From Schizochytrium sp. TIO01 (lineage: Eukaryota; Sar; Bigyra; Thraustochytrida; Thraustochytriidae): DNA of 64,000 bases. The stretch is from positions 883,001 to 947,000 of the forward strand of contig SMSO01000033.1 of the NCBI GenBank assembly GCA_004764695.1, in the 5' to 3' direction. Position numbers and translations under genes: made by a program. Positions 62,438 to 64,000 of the stretch are shown here, piece by piece (the stretch's first letter is position 1; each line of letters starts with the position of its first letter). The notes below the pieces were generated by a model. It saw nothing but the letters and a program-made list of their open reading frames with translations, did not search any database and was not told the origin of the DNA.

Positions 62438-63577
62438 GATAAATTTTGACACAATAGATACGGGCTTTTCACTAGCCTAGGGACTCTTTAATCTCGTGAA
62501 GTCGCCAGCACGCCAAAGTCGCGCCGCTCGGCTCGCAGCGATTACAAACGTGGTATGCACCTTAGCAGTGCTGAGTATCAAAATTGAGAAGCGGGTAGCC
62601 AGAATGAGAGATTTATCCACCGTTTATAAATGGGTGCTTGGCGTTGACCCTTGCTAAGCTAAACCCAAGCTAGGTAAGTTAGGCTAGCTCAACCAGCTTT
62701 CCGCAAGCTTGCTCGTTGCGTGCTTGCCTGAAGCCTAACTTGATAGTTTGTTCCTTGGCGACCTTGAACTTATTAAGTACTTGGTGGTCCACAGCAAAAG
62801 AGAACGTTGGAAATGTTTTGGAGTGATGCCGTTTTGTTTCATCCTAATAAGTGCCATTAGATGTTTTATGACTGTGCTATTTCATAAGAGGTAACGTGAC
62901 TTGGTTGGGCTCTCAACGGTCAAATTTTTCCCGGAACATTTGGATCACTGTTACAAGGATTATTAATTATAATCATGAAAGTAATCACAATTGGTAGATA
63001 GTAGGCATAGGTTTGACATTAGTAGTGAACATCAGGCTTGAAGAGTACTACAAAATGAGTGTAATTGGCTTGATGTTTGAACTAGGTTCTGTTTGTTGTC
63101 TCTCTACAGCAGCCGGATCATCAACAAATGATGTTTGTACATGGTAGGTACTACATTATTAGGAACTTTTAATTTTGTGGAAGTATTATATTATGGAAAT
63201 AAGGTAAAGTAGAAATTATTGCAGAAGCTTGGCTTGTTTCGGTGGTGATTAATCTTCTTTACCATAGAGGTGACTAATAGGTACTATTTATTGGTGTTTT
63301 AGTTTCTAACCACATTGCCAGCAGTTGAAAAGAAGAATCAGGTTCTTCTACACAAAATGCAAACACTTGCATAAGCTTTTGCATCTTTTTGTAAGGTTCT
63401 ATTCGACTACTTTTTACGATGAGGCGTCTTTGTGTATAAATATATATATTACTTGTGATGGTTGCCCTTGAAGCTTGCGCGTTTGCTTAAATAGATACAT
63501 GAGTATGTTTATAAGGAAGGGCTAGTTTGCCAGGTCTACGACATGTAAAGTTTTCTGGTTTATAATTAACAAAGACA
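62438..63577. other. Intergenic between the EFHC-type gene and the coiled-coil gene
   Basis: AT-rich, with no coding signal. It should contain the promoter and leader of the EFHC-type gene (near 62438-62750) and the 3' flank of the coiled-coil gene. No defined element is visible. Confidence 0.5.
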
Positions 63578-63623
63578 ACTAAATGATATATTTGGTGTGG
63601 ACTAAATGGTATATTTGGTGTGG
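63578..63623. repeat. Tandem duplication of a 23-bp unit
   Basis: Units 63578-63600 and 63601-63623 differ at one base (A/G). They lie just past the stop codon of the partial coiled-coil gene. Confidence 0.9.
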
Positions 63624-63658
63624 ACTTGGAAAAAAGATAAAATATAAGTACGTAATAA

Positions 63659-64000
63659 CTAGCTCTCGTTGTTGTAAAATTTTGAGACGCGCTCCGACAG
63701 ACTTTTTCGGTCCTCTTCGATTTGGAGGTTCAGTTGTCTTTTCAAGGCCTCGACTTGCGCCTCGATGTCGTGAGCCTTTGCGACCACATCCTCATTTCTT
63801 CCTTGTGCTTCGGCCAAAGCGTGGTGAACTTGATTGAGAGAGGTTTCTATAGCGTCGAATTCCTCTTCCCTCTCCCGAATTACCTTTTCATATAAAGCAT
63901 CGTGATCCGCAAAAATTCTAGTCAAATCAACAGCATCTCCTCCCAGTGAGGTTGAAAGCTGTTGGCCAGGAGAAGGTTGGCGAAACGGTTGGAGCTGGTG
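63659..64000 (-). CDS. Coiled-coil protein, C-terminal 113 residues (partial)
   Basis: The frame is open from the window edge to a TAG at 63659-63661, so the gene starts outside the window. The visible part begins with a Gln/Pro/Ser-rich linker of about 20 residues. After DLTRIFADHDALYEKVIRE it becomes almost continuous heptad-like helix rich in Glu, Lys, Ala and Leu (EEEFDAIETSLNQVHHALAE; DIEAQVEALKRQLNLQIEED) and ends SKFYNNES. I do not recognise the family. It lies on the same strand as the EFHC-type gene, whose ATG is about 1.2 kb downstream of this stop. Confidence 0.6.
   Translation of the reverse strand, partial: HQLQPFRQPSPGQQLSTSLGGDAVDLTRIFADHDALYEKVIREREEEFDAIETSLNQVHHALAEAQGRNEDVVAKAHDIEAQVEALKRQLNLQIEEDRKSLSERVSKFYNNES

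Overview
This is a eukaryotic nuclear window, most likely from a unicellular protist with a flagellated stage. Evidence for this is a DM10/EF-hand axonemal protein, intronless large genes, a standard genetic code, AT-rich intergenic DNA full of simple repeats, and a decayed LTR-retrotransposon relic. An intron-poor heterotrophic stramenopile (thraustochytrid- or oomycete-like) would fit, but the lineage is an inference.

Layout. 1-3592: no recognisable gene; a GC-rich island (about 360-1540) with chance ORFs on both strands, then AT-rich DNA with tandem repeats. 3593-3895 (+): a 100-residue RRM protein. 3896-4617: convergent 3' flanks. 4618-53376 (-): one uninterrupted reading frame of about 16,252 codons that fills three quarters of the window. 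53377-59356: upstream DNA with a dense microsatellite cluster (54.2-55.2 kb), a perfect 18-bp palindrome and a broken Ty3/gypsy-like reverse transcriptase. 59357-62437 (-): an EFHC1/RIB72-family protein. 63659-64000 (-): the C-terminus of a coiled-coil protein that runs off the window.

The exceptional object is the giant gene. It encodes a signal peptide, about 37 fibronectin type III (FN3) domains, about 8 filamin-type immunoglobulin repeats, 3 PA14 domains, and roughly 80 copies (counted by eye) of a beta-rich module of about 95 residues that I cannot assign to a named family. The modules are usually nested inside FN3 or filamin domains, between their N-terminal and C-terminal halves. They carry further insertions of their own, and short 13-residue 'EVQ' strand repeats lead into them. 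No C-terminal membrane anchor is visible, so a secreted or matrix-type giant adhesive protein is the simplest reading. The unnamed module and its Russian-doll nesting are the best candidates for something undescribed.

The neighbouring genes do not form an obvious pathway with it. The EFHC-type gene implies motile cilia, and it carries its own nested-domain oddity: an EF-hand pair inside the third DM10 domain.
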